Shown here piece after piece: positions 1 through 7,610 of a stretch of 35,566 nucleotides of DNA. Position 1 is the stretch's first letter, and each line of letters starts with the position of its first letter. A program made the position numbers and the translations under genes. Source of the stretch: a virus. The notes beneath the pieces were generated by a model, which saw only the letters and a program-made list of their open reading frames with translations, had not been told where the DNA came from and made no database searches. The DNA is taken from positions 1 through 35,566 of IMG/VR virus record IMGVR_UViG_3300033153_002879, one strand, 5' to 3'.

Positions 1-800
1 GCGTCTTCGTTGTCTACAAGGTAGATGATGTAATCTACTGATATCTGCGCGGTTGCAGCGGCCTTAGCCATGAATCCTATATCACATGGTCCGGTGAATG
101 GTCCGTGCAATGCTCCACCATCTGGGTAGGTTTCAGACCCGCCTAATCCCACAAGCTCAATGATTGTCCTCATAGAGGAGAATGGAGCTACTGTTGTATC
201 TGCATTGGTCCGCTGGAACATGATCACATCGCCAGACTTGGATGAGTCTATCGAAATGTTGTACAGGGCTACATAAGCTGTCTTGCCTTTTGGTACTGTG
301 TAGGCACCTATCTGGGTCTGACCCCTTGGGAATATGCCTGAATGAATGTGACCCCAGGTATCACCACCACCAGCTTCTCTGATTGTGATCTCACCAACAT
401 GTGAGCCAGCCGTATCATCGGCGTAGGTTCCTGAGTCCACTACATACGCTCGGTAAACTCGATTGAAATTGTTCGTTAGCTGTACGGCTGTTGTGCCATT
501 GAGCTCTACTGTTTCGGTGATCTCAGTCCAGTTGGTGCTTAGTCCCTCTACCATGACAGACCTTGCTCCAGTATCCCCGCTGGAATCTACCGTGCTATCG
601 GATAATACTTCCAGGGTAGTTCCACCTATTGGAGTTTTGTATACACCTCCATGGGCTATTGGAGCAAAGGCAGTCGTCAATGATGTGCTTGCCCCAAACT
701 TGTGGACAATGCTTAACGAGGGATACTCACCCCTTGCCATTTCAATCTGAGGGAAATCAAGAAACCTTCCGCCTTTGGATTTAATGTGGAACTCGGGCAT
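1..800 (-). CDS. Virion structural protein, beta-rich, partial (C-terminus beyond window)
   Basis: The minus-strand frame starts with ATG at 798-800 and stays open to base 1 with no stop, so at least 266 residues are encoded and the C-terminus lies outside the window. The start overlaps the stop of the upstream gene as TAATG, which implies translational coupling. The protein is rich in Gly, Thr, Ser and Val with short alternating hydrophobic segments, as in beta-sandwich virion proteins, and has no signal peptide or membrane segment. I recognise no catalytic motif. Position next to a small-terminase-like gene and downstream of other structural genes supports a virion role (tail or decoration protein); the exact role is not known. 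Confidence 0.7.
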   Translation of the reverse strand, partial: MPEFHIKSKGGRFLDFPQIEMARGEYPSLSIVHKFGASTSLTTAFAPIAHGGVYKTPIGGTTLEVLSDSTVDSSGDTGARSVMVEGLSTNWTEITETVELNGTTAVQLTNNFNRVYRAYVVDSGTYADDTAGSHVGEITIREAGGGDTWGHIHSGIFPRGQTQIGAYTVPKGKTAYVALYNISIDSSKSGDVIMFQRTNADTTVAPFSSMRTIIELVGLGGSETYPDGGALHGPFTGPCDIGFMAKAAATAQISVDYIIYLVDNED

Positions 801-1186
801 TAGTGTTGATTCTCGGTTGGGGCGCCGGAAGTAAGCAGGAATGCTACTCGTCTGGCTAGTTCCATATCGCTACGGCCTTCCTTGATTGGGTTACCGTCCT
901 CATCTGCCTGGATTACATGCTGGGCTGACTTACCATAAGCTCTATCAAGTATCTCTTTGCAGGCTGCAACACGAGTGTTCTCGTTCTCTGCATCGGTAGA
1001 TAGCCTTGCAAGTTCACCGAAGGCGTCTTCTGAATACTTCAGGGCTAAATCTTTAACTGCAGAGGTTGATTTGTTTAGGGTGCCGGCTACTCGACCACCT
1101 GTTTTCTTTTTCTTCTCTGGTCTACCTAAGTCTACTTTAGGTATAACCTTACTTTCTTGTCGGGTATTATCTGTCTGCGTATTCAT
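800..1186 (-). CDS. Small-terminase-like or DNA-binding phage protein, 128 aa
   Basis: The N-terminus is basic and carries a GRPEKKKKTGGRVAGTLNKS stretch, followed by a helical region with RVAACKEILDRAYGK at about residues 72-86. This layout (a G-R-P...G-x-x-N-K-x-T start, then an A-x-x-I-L-D-R-x-Y-G-K helix) is common in short phage proteins annotated as terminase small subunit-like or DUF5681-like. The basic start suggests DNA binding. It sits just upstream of a virion gene with a 1-base stop/start overlap. No large terminase is visible in the window, so a packaging role is inference from resemblance only. Confidence 0.6.
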   Translation of the reverse strand: MNTQTDNTRQESKVIPKVDLGRPEKKKKTGGRVAGTLNKSTSAVKDLALKYSEDAFGELARLSTDAENENTRVAACKEILDRAYGKSAQHVIQADEDGNPIKEGRSDMELARRVAFLLTSGAPTENQH

Positions 1187-1210
1187 AGAGTAAACCTATA
1201 CCATGGTTGG

Positions 1211-1483
1211 CTATTTTTCCAACGCTGGAGCGTTATCTGCCTGAGTTATCCGTTCAAAGGTTGAGTCTTCCCCGCAGTACCTTGCATGTATGGTGAGTAT
1301 CGATACACCTACAGAGTATTTAGGCTCCGTGCCATTCCTCCACTTCTGGAGAGTTGACCATCCAACCCCAAGGAGTTCAGATATTTCAGACGGTGTAACG
1401 CCTGCCTTATCGAGGTCTATGAATATGTTGTCCCAGGATAGTTTCTTTGGGTACACGAGCTCACTTAGCTTGAACTGGGTCAT
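1211..1483 (-). CDS. Small helix-turn-helix protein, 90 aa
   Basis: A 90-residue protein with a helix-turn-helix in its middle: the segment GVTPSEISELLGVGWSTLQK has the A/S-x-x-L-G-V-x-x-x-T-L-x-x-W pattern of a recognition helix pair. The gene overlaps the 3' end of the pseI-like gene by about 20 bases. The start is uncertain: an in-frame TTG at 1514-1516 and an ATG at 1493-1495 lie upstream. I prefer the ATG at 1481-1483 because GGAGG and AGGAG both lie just upstream and the HTH fold begins soon after. It may be a DNA-binding regulator or a terminase-associated protein. Confidence 0.6.
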   Translation of the reverse strand: MTQFKLSELVYPKKLSWDNIFIDLDKAGVTPSEISELLGVGWSTLQKWRNGTEPKYSVGVSILTIHARYCGEDSTFERITQADNAPALEK

Positions 1484-2423
1484 TCTCCTGTACATCCTCC
1501 GATAGTATGGTTCCAAGGACTCTATCCAGCTCCAGAGGTGATCTCCCCAGTGCTGGTCTGGCTGTCTTAATGTGTCTGCTGGTCAATACGGTTCCTTTTG
1601 GGATGTCCTCAGCATAGTACAGGGATCGCCTGAGTGACTTGTCATAGTCATCTCGCGTGATGATCCATGCTGCATCGTAAGCATTCTTGCAATCTCTCAC
1701 CAACTGGCTGAACTCAAATGGTTCAAGGGAGAACTTGGCATCTAACCCCCCTGCTGCTTTGGACAGGGTGAAGTGCTTCTCAATGACATCGGCGCCAAGC
1801 GCTACCGCAGCCACTGCGGCCACTGTACCGGGGCTGTGGTCTGATAATCCTATTGCATCTGGGTCAAATATGTTCAGTGCCTGCATTTTGTACAGGTTCA
1901 TGCGTTTATATTGTGCTGGATACTCACTGACACAGTGCAACAAGGTCAGGTCTCTGCATCCCCAGCGTCTTGCTGTGGTGACTGCAGCCTCGATCTCTGA
2001 AGCCTCAGCCATACCTGTAGACATAATGATGGGTTTGCGGGTCTCAGCCACACGCCTGACTAACCTGAGGTCAATGAGTTCAAAGCTCGCTATCTTGTAA
2101 ATTGGGCATTCTAAATCTTCGAGGAAGTCTACGTCACTGATATCAAATGGTGATGAGAATATCTCCATGTCTAAACTTCTGGCGTATCTGAACAGGTTCT
2201 CGTGCCAGTCGTATGGTGTGTGGGCTTCCTTGTATAGATCGACCAAATCTCTCCCTTGCCATGGTCCTGACTCAATCTTATACCCTGGTACTGCCATCTT
2301 GACTGGATCAAACGTCTGTAGCTTCACATGGGTGGCACCACAATCAGCTGCGGCCTCGATAGTACGCATCGCTGTCTCAAATGACCCGAGGTGGTTTGCA
2401 CTTATCTCTGCAATAAGCATCAT
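1461..2423 (-). CDS. pseI: Pseudaminic acid synthase-like (NeuB/PseI family)
   Basis: Likely condenses a 2,4-diacetamido-2,4,6-trideoxy hexose with phosphoenolpyruvate to form a nine-carbon nonulosonic acid. The 320 residues match the family layout: a TIM barrel opening with LIAEISANHLGS, KLQTFDP near residue 34, STGMAE near 135, LLHCVSEYP near 161, EKHFTL at 215-220 and GGLDAKFSLEP at 225-235, then a C-terminal SAF/antifreeze-like domain (about 265-318). The D-x-x-FSLEP form after HFTL is more like PseI than sialic acid NeuB; this is motif-based. It is the last sugar gene of the operon, 2 bases after the GNAT gene. Full length, no broken motif seen. Confidence 0.9.
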   Translation of the reverse strand: MMLIAEISANHLGSFETAMRTIEAAADCGATHVKLQTFDPVKMAVPGYKIESGPWQGRDLVDLYKEAHTPYDWHENLFRYARSLDMEIFSSPFDISDVDFLEDLECPIYKIASFELIDLRLVRRVAETRKPIIMSTGMAEASEIEAAVTTARRWGCRDLTLLHCVSEYPAQYKRMNLYKMQALNIFDPDAIGLSDHSPGTVAAVAAVALGADVIEKHFTLSKAAGGLDAKFSLEPFEFSQLVRDCKNAYDAAWIITRDDYDKSLRRSLYYAEDIPKGTVLTSRHIKTARPALGRSPLELDRVLGTILSEDVQENDPVQAK

Positions 2424-2425
2424 GA

Positions 2426-2833
2426 TCAGCCACCAATCTTATAAGTATTCTGGATGTGTTTGAACCCAATCCGCTCAAACATCTCAGAGGATGCTCGGTT
2501 TCTCGGGTTCACATTCGCGTAGAATGGTCCATCGTGCAGCCCCATGAGCTTTCTGATTGCCTTTCGAGCAAATCCTTGCCTGTGGTAATCGATGAATATT
2601 GAGATGCCTATCTCGTTGTCCTTGGTAAGGTAGATCGACCCAACGATTCCAACCTCATCATCCTGGATGAAGCACCACACCTGGTAAGGCTGGCAGTCCA
2701 CGAATTGACAGTGCTCAGTCCACGTTGGCATGCCCTGATGACTGATTGACTGCGCCATAGTCCTCTCACCTAGCAACTGGTGAAGTATTCTATGTCTCTG
2801 GTCTATCTCGTAGACTGATATCAGGTTAATCAT
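2426..2833 (-). CDS. GNAT N-acetyltransferase, PseH-like candidate
   Basis: A 135-residue single-domain GNAT. The acetyl-CoA-binding motif A is visible as IDYHRQGFARKAIRKLM (about residues 81-97, Q-x-x-G-x-A pattern), followed by FYANVNPRNRASSEMFERIG, the typical C-terminal motif B where the Asn/Ser pair precedes the E-R-x-G-F turn. In this operon the natural role is N-acetylation of the 4-amino sugar nucleotide made by the PseB/PseC pair (PseH step), but substrate cannot be read from sequence. Its start overlaps the stop of the HNH gene (ATGA). It has no fused PseG hydrolase domain, unlike some bifunctional homologues. Confidence 0.8.
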   Translation of the reverse strand: MINLISVYEIDQRHRILHQLLGERTMAQSISHQGMPTWTEHCQFVDCQPYQVWCFIQDDEVGIVGSIYLTKDNEIGISIFIDYHRQGFARKAIRKLMGLHDGPFYANVNPRNRASSEMFERIGFKHIQNTYKIGG

Positions 2834-3321
2834 CCGACATAACCACTGTGAAGTTCTCTTTTAGCTTTTATGTATGCCTCATGAGCCTCTTCTGGGGTAT
2901 CAAATACTCCTAAGCTCTGGCACTTCCCTTCCGCTACTATCCTAGCTTGGTACTTTGATCGCTTAACGCTTACGCCAAGATATCCTGAGATATTATTTTT
3001 ATTGCTCTTGCGTTGATTATGGAGATTCTCAGCTCTTGAGACATCCCTCAAATTTTCCCATCTATTGTCTTTTTTGTTACCGTTAATATGATCTATGTCT
3101 TGTTTAGGCAAATTGCCCGTCATATACAGCCAAGCTAATCGATGCGCCTGAACCTGCCTTCCAAGCAAGCCAATCAGAATATAACCGTTCCCAGAAACAC
3201 TCCCTGTAGGCTTATTCTCCCACCTTGCCTTTTGATTACCGAGAGCCTTGATCCGAGTAAATATCCCAGTCATCGGGGCATACGAAACATATAGTTTCAA
3301 CTGTTCTTGAGTTACTTTCAT
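2830..3321 (-). CDS. HNH homing endonuclease with AP2-type DNA-binding domain
   Basis: A free-standing homing endonuclease of 163 residues. The HNH_3 core is visible: QAHRLAWLYMTG, then DHINGNKKDNRWENLRDVS (about residues 76-94) with the D-H, N-x-x-D-N-R and N-L-R elements. The C-terminal half, SGYLGVSVKR...YQARI...LGVFDTPEEAHEAY, is an AP2-like DNA-binding domain. It lies between the hisF-like and GNAT genes and overlaps both by ATGA junctions, so it has been fitted into the operon without breaking either neighbour. It is not expected to take part in sugar synthesis. The local sequence is richer in A and T than its neighbours, consistent with recent arrival. Confidence 0.9.
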   Translation of the reverse strand: MKVTQEQLKLYVSYAPMTGIFTRIKALGNQKARWENKPTGSVSGNGYILIGLLGRQVQAHRLAWLYMTGNLPKQDIDHINGNKKDNRWENLRDVSRAENLHNQRKSNKNNISGYLGVSVKRSKYQARIVAEGKCQSLGVFDTPEEAHEAYIKAKRELHSGYVG

Positions 3322-4016
3322 ATTCTTGCCTCAATCCCATACTTATCCAAATACTGAGCCGCTAGAGCTGGCGTAGATTCTGTAAATTGCCATAGAGCTC
3401 CAGCAGCCACTGCATCAGCCCCAGCAATTATAGCTTCTCGCATGTTCTCGTAGCCACTACAGCCACCAGATGCTATGACTGGAATATTCACTGATCGAGC
3501 TACATCAGAAATCAGCTGTAAATCATACCCAACCATTGTTCCATCCATCGTTATTGATTGTAGCAAGATTTCACCAGCCCCTTTTTTCTCAGCGACCTGA
3601 GCACAAGTTCTTGCGAACATAATCTGGTTTCTAACGTCAATCGACACAGTTATACATTGTCGCCCAAACTTCAATGCTAACTTTGGGACCAGATCAATCT
3701 TCTGGAACCCAACCAAAATTTTATCAGCTCCAGCGTTTAACAGTTTCCTTACATGCTCTTCAGTGGATACCCCGCCACCTACCGTCAATGGAGCGAAGCA
3801 TCCGTCAGATAGCTTACGAATCATCTCGTAATCAGGCTCTCTACCCTCATCGGTAGCAGTCACATCGAGGATCATCAGCTCATCCACGCCTCTAATGCCG
3901 TGAATCCGTGCTGCCTGGAGTGCATTACCCACCACCCGGTCAGCCTTGAAGCCTATGCCCTTAACCAGTTGTCCGTTCTTGCTCAGGATCGTTGGAATTA
4001 TTCTCTTGGCCAGCAT
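3318..4016 (-). CDS. HisF-like ammonia-channel subunit for sugar amidotransferase
   Basis: A 232-residue TIM barrel of the imidazole glycerol phosphate synthase cyclase (HisF) family. The start MLAKRIIPTILSKNGQLVKG aligns with the HisF N-terminus, but residue 11, a catalytic Asp in true HisF, is Leu here; the second catalytic Asp (VSIDVR, residue 127) is kept. The phosphate-binding turns TVGGGVS (near 78) and ASGGCSG are present. In O-antigen and flagellin glycosylation loci a HisF-like protein with HisH feeds ammonia to the WbpG/PseA amidotransferase, whose fragments lie immediately upstream here. No HisH-like glutaminase is visible, so host HisH or free ammonia may serve. Loss of Asp11 argues against a role in histidine synthesis. 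Confidence 0.85.
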   Translation of the reverse strand: MLAKRIIPTILSKNGQLVKGIGFKADRVVGNALQAARIHGIRGVDELMILDVTATDEGREPDYEMIRKLSDGCFAPLTVGGGVSTEEHVRKLLNAGADKILVGFQKIDLVPKLALKFGRQCITVSIDVRNQIMFARTCAQVAEKKGAGEILLQSITMDGTMVGYDLQLISDVARSVNIPVIASGGCSGYENMREAIIAGADAVAAGALWQFTESTPALAAQYLDKYGIEARI

Positions 4017-4368
4017 AAAAATGTTCCTTTAGTATTGGTCTACGGTCTTTTTCGGCTGCAAATAAATCCCAGTTAGTGAATTGGCGCATTACTGAATCAA
4101 GGCCTCCGAGGCTCATACCAAGCCTATCCAGCATGGATATCACATGAACTTCTGAGCAAACATACGGAAACTTGCCATCATTCTTCTCAACCCATTCCAA
4201 TGCCTCAGCCCTTGAGATTAGACCATCCCTGACATCCACTGATATTTGGGTACAGCCTCGACCATAGCCATATTTACGATACATCATGTGATCGTGACAT
4301 CCTGTCTGGGCATTATCCAAATTCTCTGCAGCCCACCAGTTCGCTGGGGTTGGTAGCGCAAACTGCAT
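3961..4368 (-). CDS. C-terminal part of N-acetyl sugar amidotransferase (split gene)
   Basis: These 135 residues match the C-terminal region of the WbpG/PseA-type N-acetyl sugar amidotransferase family: ENLDNAQTGCHDHMMYRKYG, then GRGCTQISVDVRDG, ISRAEALEWVEKNDGK. The frame is open further upstream than its ATG and reads EWDSHRNAAVAEDNG just before it, which also fits the family. The N-terminal part lies in another frame at 4383-5081, so this is one gene broken by a frameshift near 4411-4415. The 3' end overlaps the start of the hisF-like gene by 56 bases. Translation on its own from ATG 4366-4368 is possible but would give an incomplete enzyme. Confidence 0.8.
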   Translation of the reverse strand: MQFALPTPANWWAAENLDNAQTGCHDHMMYRKYGYGRGCTQISVDVRDGLISRAEALEWVEKNDGKFPYVCSEVHVISMLDRLGMSLGGLDSVMRQFTNWDLFAAEKDRRPILKEHFYAGQENNSNDPEQERTTG

Positions 4369-4382
4369 GCCATTATCCTCAG

Positions 4383-5081
4383 CTACTGCCGCATTCCTGT
4401 GTGAGTCCCACTCTCTACCCCGTGGAAATCAACTAGCTCAGGGCTTGGGGGCATGTAATCCCTCATATCCTTCTCGGTAATACCGTCCATCCCCACGAAA
4501 TCACTCGGCCTTAACCCCAGAAATCCACCAAACTCCTGCACCCAGCGGGTAGTCATGGTCTTGGCGTTCTCACTACCTACTGGTCCGCCGTATTGGTGTT
4601 GTGGATTCTCTCCGTAAAAGATCAATGGTGTGGCTAATCGACAGGCCATGGTGAACGGGGTTGAGAAGATTGCCGCATGCTCAGGCCACGAGATATCACC
4701 CACCAGCTCAAGTCCAGCCTTGTTCAGCTTGGCTCTGACTGTCTTATTCGGGGAAACCTCAATAGTTGTGGCTATTCTGGCCAGATTATCGATGTTCTTC
4801 CGGCCTATCGGAGTCAGGTGACAGGTGGATGCCGTGATCACAGTCACATCAGCACCGAGATCCTTCAGCTTAACCACTTGGTATGTGCTGTCCTTCCCGC
4901 CTGAGCTTGGCACGATACAGCGCCCGTTGTGCCTCTCTAAGAGGTCTAGTAGCTGACTCTCCCTCTCGTCCCAATCAATCTCAGGCTTGTTCTGGGCGTT
5001 GATACAAGCTGGGCAGACGCCATCCACGAACACATGGTCAGGTCTTGTGTCTGGCATCACGCATATCTTGCATCGATTCAT
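4383..5081 (-). CDS. N-terminal part of N-acetyl sugar amidotransferase (split gene)
   Basis: The 232 residues hold the N-terminal half of a WbpG/PseA-family enzyme, which converts an N-acetyl group of a sugar to an acetamidino group using ammonia. Seen: an N-terminal cysteine ribbon (Cys4, Cys7, Cys23, Cys26), and the ATP-pyrophosphatase PP-loop PSSGGKDS (about 58-65). Family members are usually 370-400 residues; this frame stops after VDFHGVESGTHTGMRQ, where family members go on to a W-D-x-x-x-N segment found here in another frame. Its ATG overlaps the sulfotransferase stop (ATGA). As written it is probably inactive unless the frameshift is bypassed or is a sequence error. Confidence 0.85.
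   Translation of the reverse strand: MNRCKICVMPDTRPDHVFVDGVCPACINAQNKPEIDWDERESQLLDLLERHNGRCIVPSSGGKDSTYQVVKLKDLGADVTVITASTCHLTPIGRKNIDNLARIATTIEVSPNKTVRAKLNKAGLELVGDISWPEHAAIFSTPFTMACRLATPLIFYGENPQHQYGGPVGSENAKTMTTRWVQEFGGFLGLRPSDFVGMDGITEKDMRDYMPPSPELVDFHGVESGTHTGMRQ
4411..4415 (-). other. Frameshift point in the amidotransferase gene (GAGAG)
   Basis: On the minus strand the N-terminal frame reads G-V-E up to the first GAG. Removing one AG from the GAGAG run joins it directly to W-D-S-H-R-N in the downstream frame and restores the family-like reading. An extra AG dinucleotide is therefore the simplest explanation; a -1 shift at the nearby GGGG run is a second possibility. No canonical X-XXY-YYZ slippery heptamer is seen at this point. 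Confidence 0.6.
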
Positions 5082-6190
5082 AGCATTCTCCGGTACGCTT
5101 TCTCAAATTCTTCTCTCGCTGGTCCAGGGTCTCGCTTGGCCTTGTGTGCTTTCACGTTGACTGGCTTACTGAAGTGACCCAACGCCTGACCCATGGTGAT
5201 ATTTGTCTCCGTGAAATCCAGTAATTTCTCAATCTCCTCAATATCCTGATTGAATAGCTTGTCTGCCGATATCTCTACGAACCTTGGACCCAACACATCT
5301 CCCATCGCACGAGAGAATTCCTCGGTGAATCGGATGTACCAGGCTAGTCTCTCTGGTAAGTTCATTGGCACCTCAAGATATTTAAAATCACCGTCAAACG
5401 TGTATGCCAACGGCCTCAGCTGGGAGTGGTTCCACTGATTCTTGGAATAGAATGACTCAAATATCTTCACTGGATCTCGTCTCAGGTAGATAAACCTGGA
5501 CTGTGGATGGACTAAGGCAAACAGGGGTGCGTAGATTGTGTCCATGTGATTCAGCCCCATGAACCTCCGACCCTCTTCCATTGATCCTAGCCACTCTGCG
5601 GATCGTGACATCAGCCAGTGTTCTGCCATCATTCCTGGTATTGAGTCATCTCCACCTGTCGTCATCATCCGGCACATCATTTCCATCCTGTCTCGCGCCG
5701 GAGTGTTGTAGGTGTAGGTGTGGTGGGGAACGTAGTCAGAATTGTTGAACAATCTCAGCATAGAGACAGTCCCGCATCTTCCTGTAGACATCACCATGAC
5801 ATGAGGCATCTGGGTGTGAATGTTGGCCATGTGGTGGTCTCTGCACTGATATCGGTATCGACGGATATTCTCGGCAAACACCTCCCGGTCAATCACAGGG
5901 TTGGTCAGTCCCTCAAACGAATTAGCGACAGGTGTATCATCCGACATCTCCAGCACTACCACGCTGTCCTCGGTAGGCTCGATGGCTCTTACTATCCCGT
6001 TGGCCTTGCCAATATCGTATCTCAGCAGTTGGGTGGCCGGTGAAACCTCAGCCAGACCACAGTGCTGTGCTGCCTCGTAGCTATCCATGGCCTTATCGAA
6101 GCGACCGGCAACGCCGTTCTGCCATGCCTGCAACATGCTTTCCAGATAATCATTCTCTTGAGGCGTGTAGTACCTCGGCAAATTACCCAC
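5078..6190 (-). CDS. Sulfotransferase (PAPS-dependent family), 370 aa
   Basis: Likely transfers a sulfuryl group from PAPS to a hydroxyl or amine, plausibly on a glycan. The 5'-phosphosulfate-binding loop is seen as MSTGRCGTVSMLRLF (about residues 134-148) and the 3'-phosphate-binding element as FIYLRRDPVKIFESFYS (about 233-249), with Arg and Ser in the expected places. About 125 N-terminal residues precede the catalytic domain and have no domain I recognise. It lies between the Pse-associated methylase and the amidotransferase, overlapping both. The acceptor cannot be read from sequence; carbohydrate is favoured by context only. Confidence 0.85.
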   Translation of the reverse strand: MGNLPRYYTPQENDYLESMLQAWQNGVAGRFDKAMDSYEAAQHCGLAEVSPATQLLRYDIGKANGIVRAIEPTEDSVVVLEMSDDTPVANSFEGLTNPVIDREVFAENIRRYRYQCRDHHMANIHTQMPHVMVMSTGRCGTVSMLRLFNNSDYVPHHTYTYNTPARDRMEMMCRMMTTGGDDSIPGMMAEHWLMSRSAEWLGSMEEGRRFMGLNHMDTIYAPLFALVHPQSRFIYLRRDPVKIFESFYSKNQWNHSQLRPLAYTFDGDFKYLEVPMNLPERLAWYIRFTEEFSRAMGDVLGPRFVEISADKLFNQDIEEIEKLLDFTETNITMGQALGHFSKPVNVKAHKAKRDPGPAREEFEKAYRRML

Positions 6191-6791
6191 CAGCCTTCTC
6201 CATGAGGAACCAGGTCAGGTCATCTTGAGGATAATCATCTCGGTGATAGACAAAGCCATAGTCAATCAGCGTCAGGTCTGGGTAGATTTTCAGCATATCC
6301 CCGCAAAAATCTCTTTTCCACAGCCTACCCTCATGGCCTCGATAAGATACTTCTACAGGTACTGGGTTGTAGTATTCACACATCAGGATGTATTTATTCG
6401 ATGCCTCATAAAGCACCTGGTATGCCCGAGACAGTTGATCTGGGTCAACGTGGATCATTAATCCTTTTGTAAACACCAGCTCTGCCTGCCCGTGTTCCTT
6501 CGAGTCATAATCCAGCATGTTCATATTGAACACATAGTCGGCTGGTATCTGCTTTGCTGCAGCCTCGTTGATCTCAATCCCCGTGGTTTGAATCTCTGGG
6601 TACAGTGATCCGATAGCCTCAAGGTTCAGCCCGGCGCCAGCACCAAACTCAATGATCGTCTCAACGTCATCGGTATGGTTCAGGATGTTGCTGAATAGCG
6701 CGATGTTTGACCTCACACTACCCTTCTCACCCTGTCGATCATGATATCTGTCTCCAAATTCCTTAGTCCAGAACTCCTCTGTATCAGCCAT
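6183..6791 (-). CDS. Pseudaminic acid biosynthesis-associated methylase
   Basis: A SAM-dependent methyltransferase of 202 residues. It starts with EFWTKEFGDRYHDRQ, has SAM motif I at about residues 46-56 (IIEFGAGAGLN), and ends with CEYYNPVPVEVSYRGHEG, LWKRDFCGDM and DYGFVYHRDDYPQDDLTWFL. This pattern is that of the TIGR03587 family, methylases found beside pseudaminic acid genes; the assignment is from memory of the family. The start and end are both complete. The target position on the sugar or its carrier is not known. It supports reading the cluster as pseudaminic rather than sialic acid synthesis. Confidence 0.9.
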   Translation of the reverse strand: MADTEEFWTKEFGDRYHDRQGEKGSVRSNIALFSNILNHTDDVETIIEFGAGAGLNLEAIGSLYPEIQTTGIEINEAAAKQIPADYVFNMNMLDYDSKEHGQAELVFTKGLMIHVDPDQLSRAYQVLYEASNKYILMCEYYNPVPVEVSYRGHEGRLWKRDFCGDMLKIYPDLTLIDYGFVYHRDDYPQDDLTWFLMEKAGG

Positions 6792-6799
6792 AAATCCTC

Positions 6800-7399
6800 C
6801 TAGAACAACGTATTTTGAGCAGTTTCATCGTTAAACCGTTTAACCGCAGCTTCGTAGTAATCCTTATCTATTTCCATTCCTACAAAATCACAGCCAAAGT
6901 AATGAGATGCTATTGCGCTAGAGCCTGAGCCTAAGTGAGTGTCTAGTATTCGTTGGGATGGGTCGGCGTAGGTATCAAGCAGGAAATCATATAGCAATCT
7001 AGGCTTTTGCGTCGGGTGTATTCTGTAATTATCTTGAGGGGCTATCTCAATCCATTTTGATGTTGTTCCTAATTCTTCGGAAATATAGGCTAACTCACAC
7101 ATAGACATTGTGAATGTGATTCCGATTGTTTTCTTCTTCCAAATCACAAAACCCTTATAATTCGGCAAGCTGAAATTATTCGCGCCCCATATAATCTGAT
7201 TCTTGCTAACTCTAAATAATTGCTCAAAGTATTCATCTGTTGGCTTATTGCCGAAGTTATCCATTGTTCCGTTGGCTCTCATATCCTTTGTAGGCTGGTT
7301 CTCGTCACGGTAGGGAGGGTCAACTATAGCTAGATCAAAGGAGTTATCAGGCTGATCTTTCATGTATTCCATGCAGTCCATTTTCAATAAATCAATCAT
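6800..7399 (-). CDS. DNA N4/N6 amino-methyltransferase, beta-class order
   Basis: A 199-residue amino-methyltransferase acting on adenine N6 or cytosine N4. Seen in order: catalytic motif IV DPPY (residues 27-30), HPTQKP (128-133), then the SAM-binding motif I ILDTHLGSGSSAIA (151-164); IV before I is the beta-class order. The ATG at 7397-7399 overlaps the end of the upstream gene; a longer frame reaches 7471 but adds residues that do not fit the family start. No restriction endonuclease is seen nearby, so it is probably an orphan phage methylase protecting its DNA or altering host marks. It sits oddly within the sugar operon. Confidence 0.85.
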   Translation of the reverse strand: MIDLLKMDCMEYMKDQPDNSFDLAIVDPPYRDENQPTKDMRANGTMDNFGNKPTDEYFEQLFRVSKNQIIWGANNFSLPNYKGFVIWKKKTIGITFTMSMCELAYISEELGTTSKWIEIAPQDNYRIHPTQKPRLLYDFLLDTYADPSQRILDTHLGSGSSAIASHYFGCDFVGMEIDKDYYEAAVKRFNDETAQNTLF

Positions 7400-7610
7400 C
7401 TTCTGGCTCCGGTATATACCTAAGCCTTTCAAACAAATCATTCCAGCTAACGAGCCAAGCGTGTGGCGCATACGAGAAACTCAGTCTATTCGCTGACATA
7501 AGAGCTGTTTCTGACAATTTCTCCCAGATCCCATCCTTAGAGAGTAATTCAGTACCATTGGGTAGCGGCTCGTCATTATCGAGCATAATTGATATATTTC
7601 TATCTATCAT
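7392..7610 (-). CDS. Hypothetical protein, 72 aa
   Basis: A small protein with ATG at 7608-7610 inside the 3' end of the pseF-like gene and a stop inside the methyltransferase start, so it is embedded by overlaps on both sides. The sequence is rich in Trp, Leu and acidic residues (IWEKLSETAL, WLVSWNDLFERL, ending PEPEDD). I recognise no domain; no cysteine clusters or membrane segments. The overlapping placement supports it being translated. Confidence 0.55.
   Translation of the reverse strand: MIDRNISIMLDNDEPLPNGTELLSKDGIWEKLSETALMSANRLSFSYAPHAWLVSWNDLFERLRYIPEPEDD

Noticed and set aside
1461-2423. Sialic acid (Neu5Ac) synthase
   Set aside because: The D-x-x-FSLEP segment and the Pse-associated neighbours (PseB-like, methylase) fit the pseudaminic branch better.
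3318-4016. Histidine biosynthesis gene hisF
   Set aside because: The catalytic Asp11 is lost and it sits beside the sugar amidotransferase, so a histidine role is unlikely.
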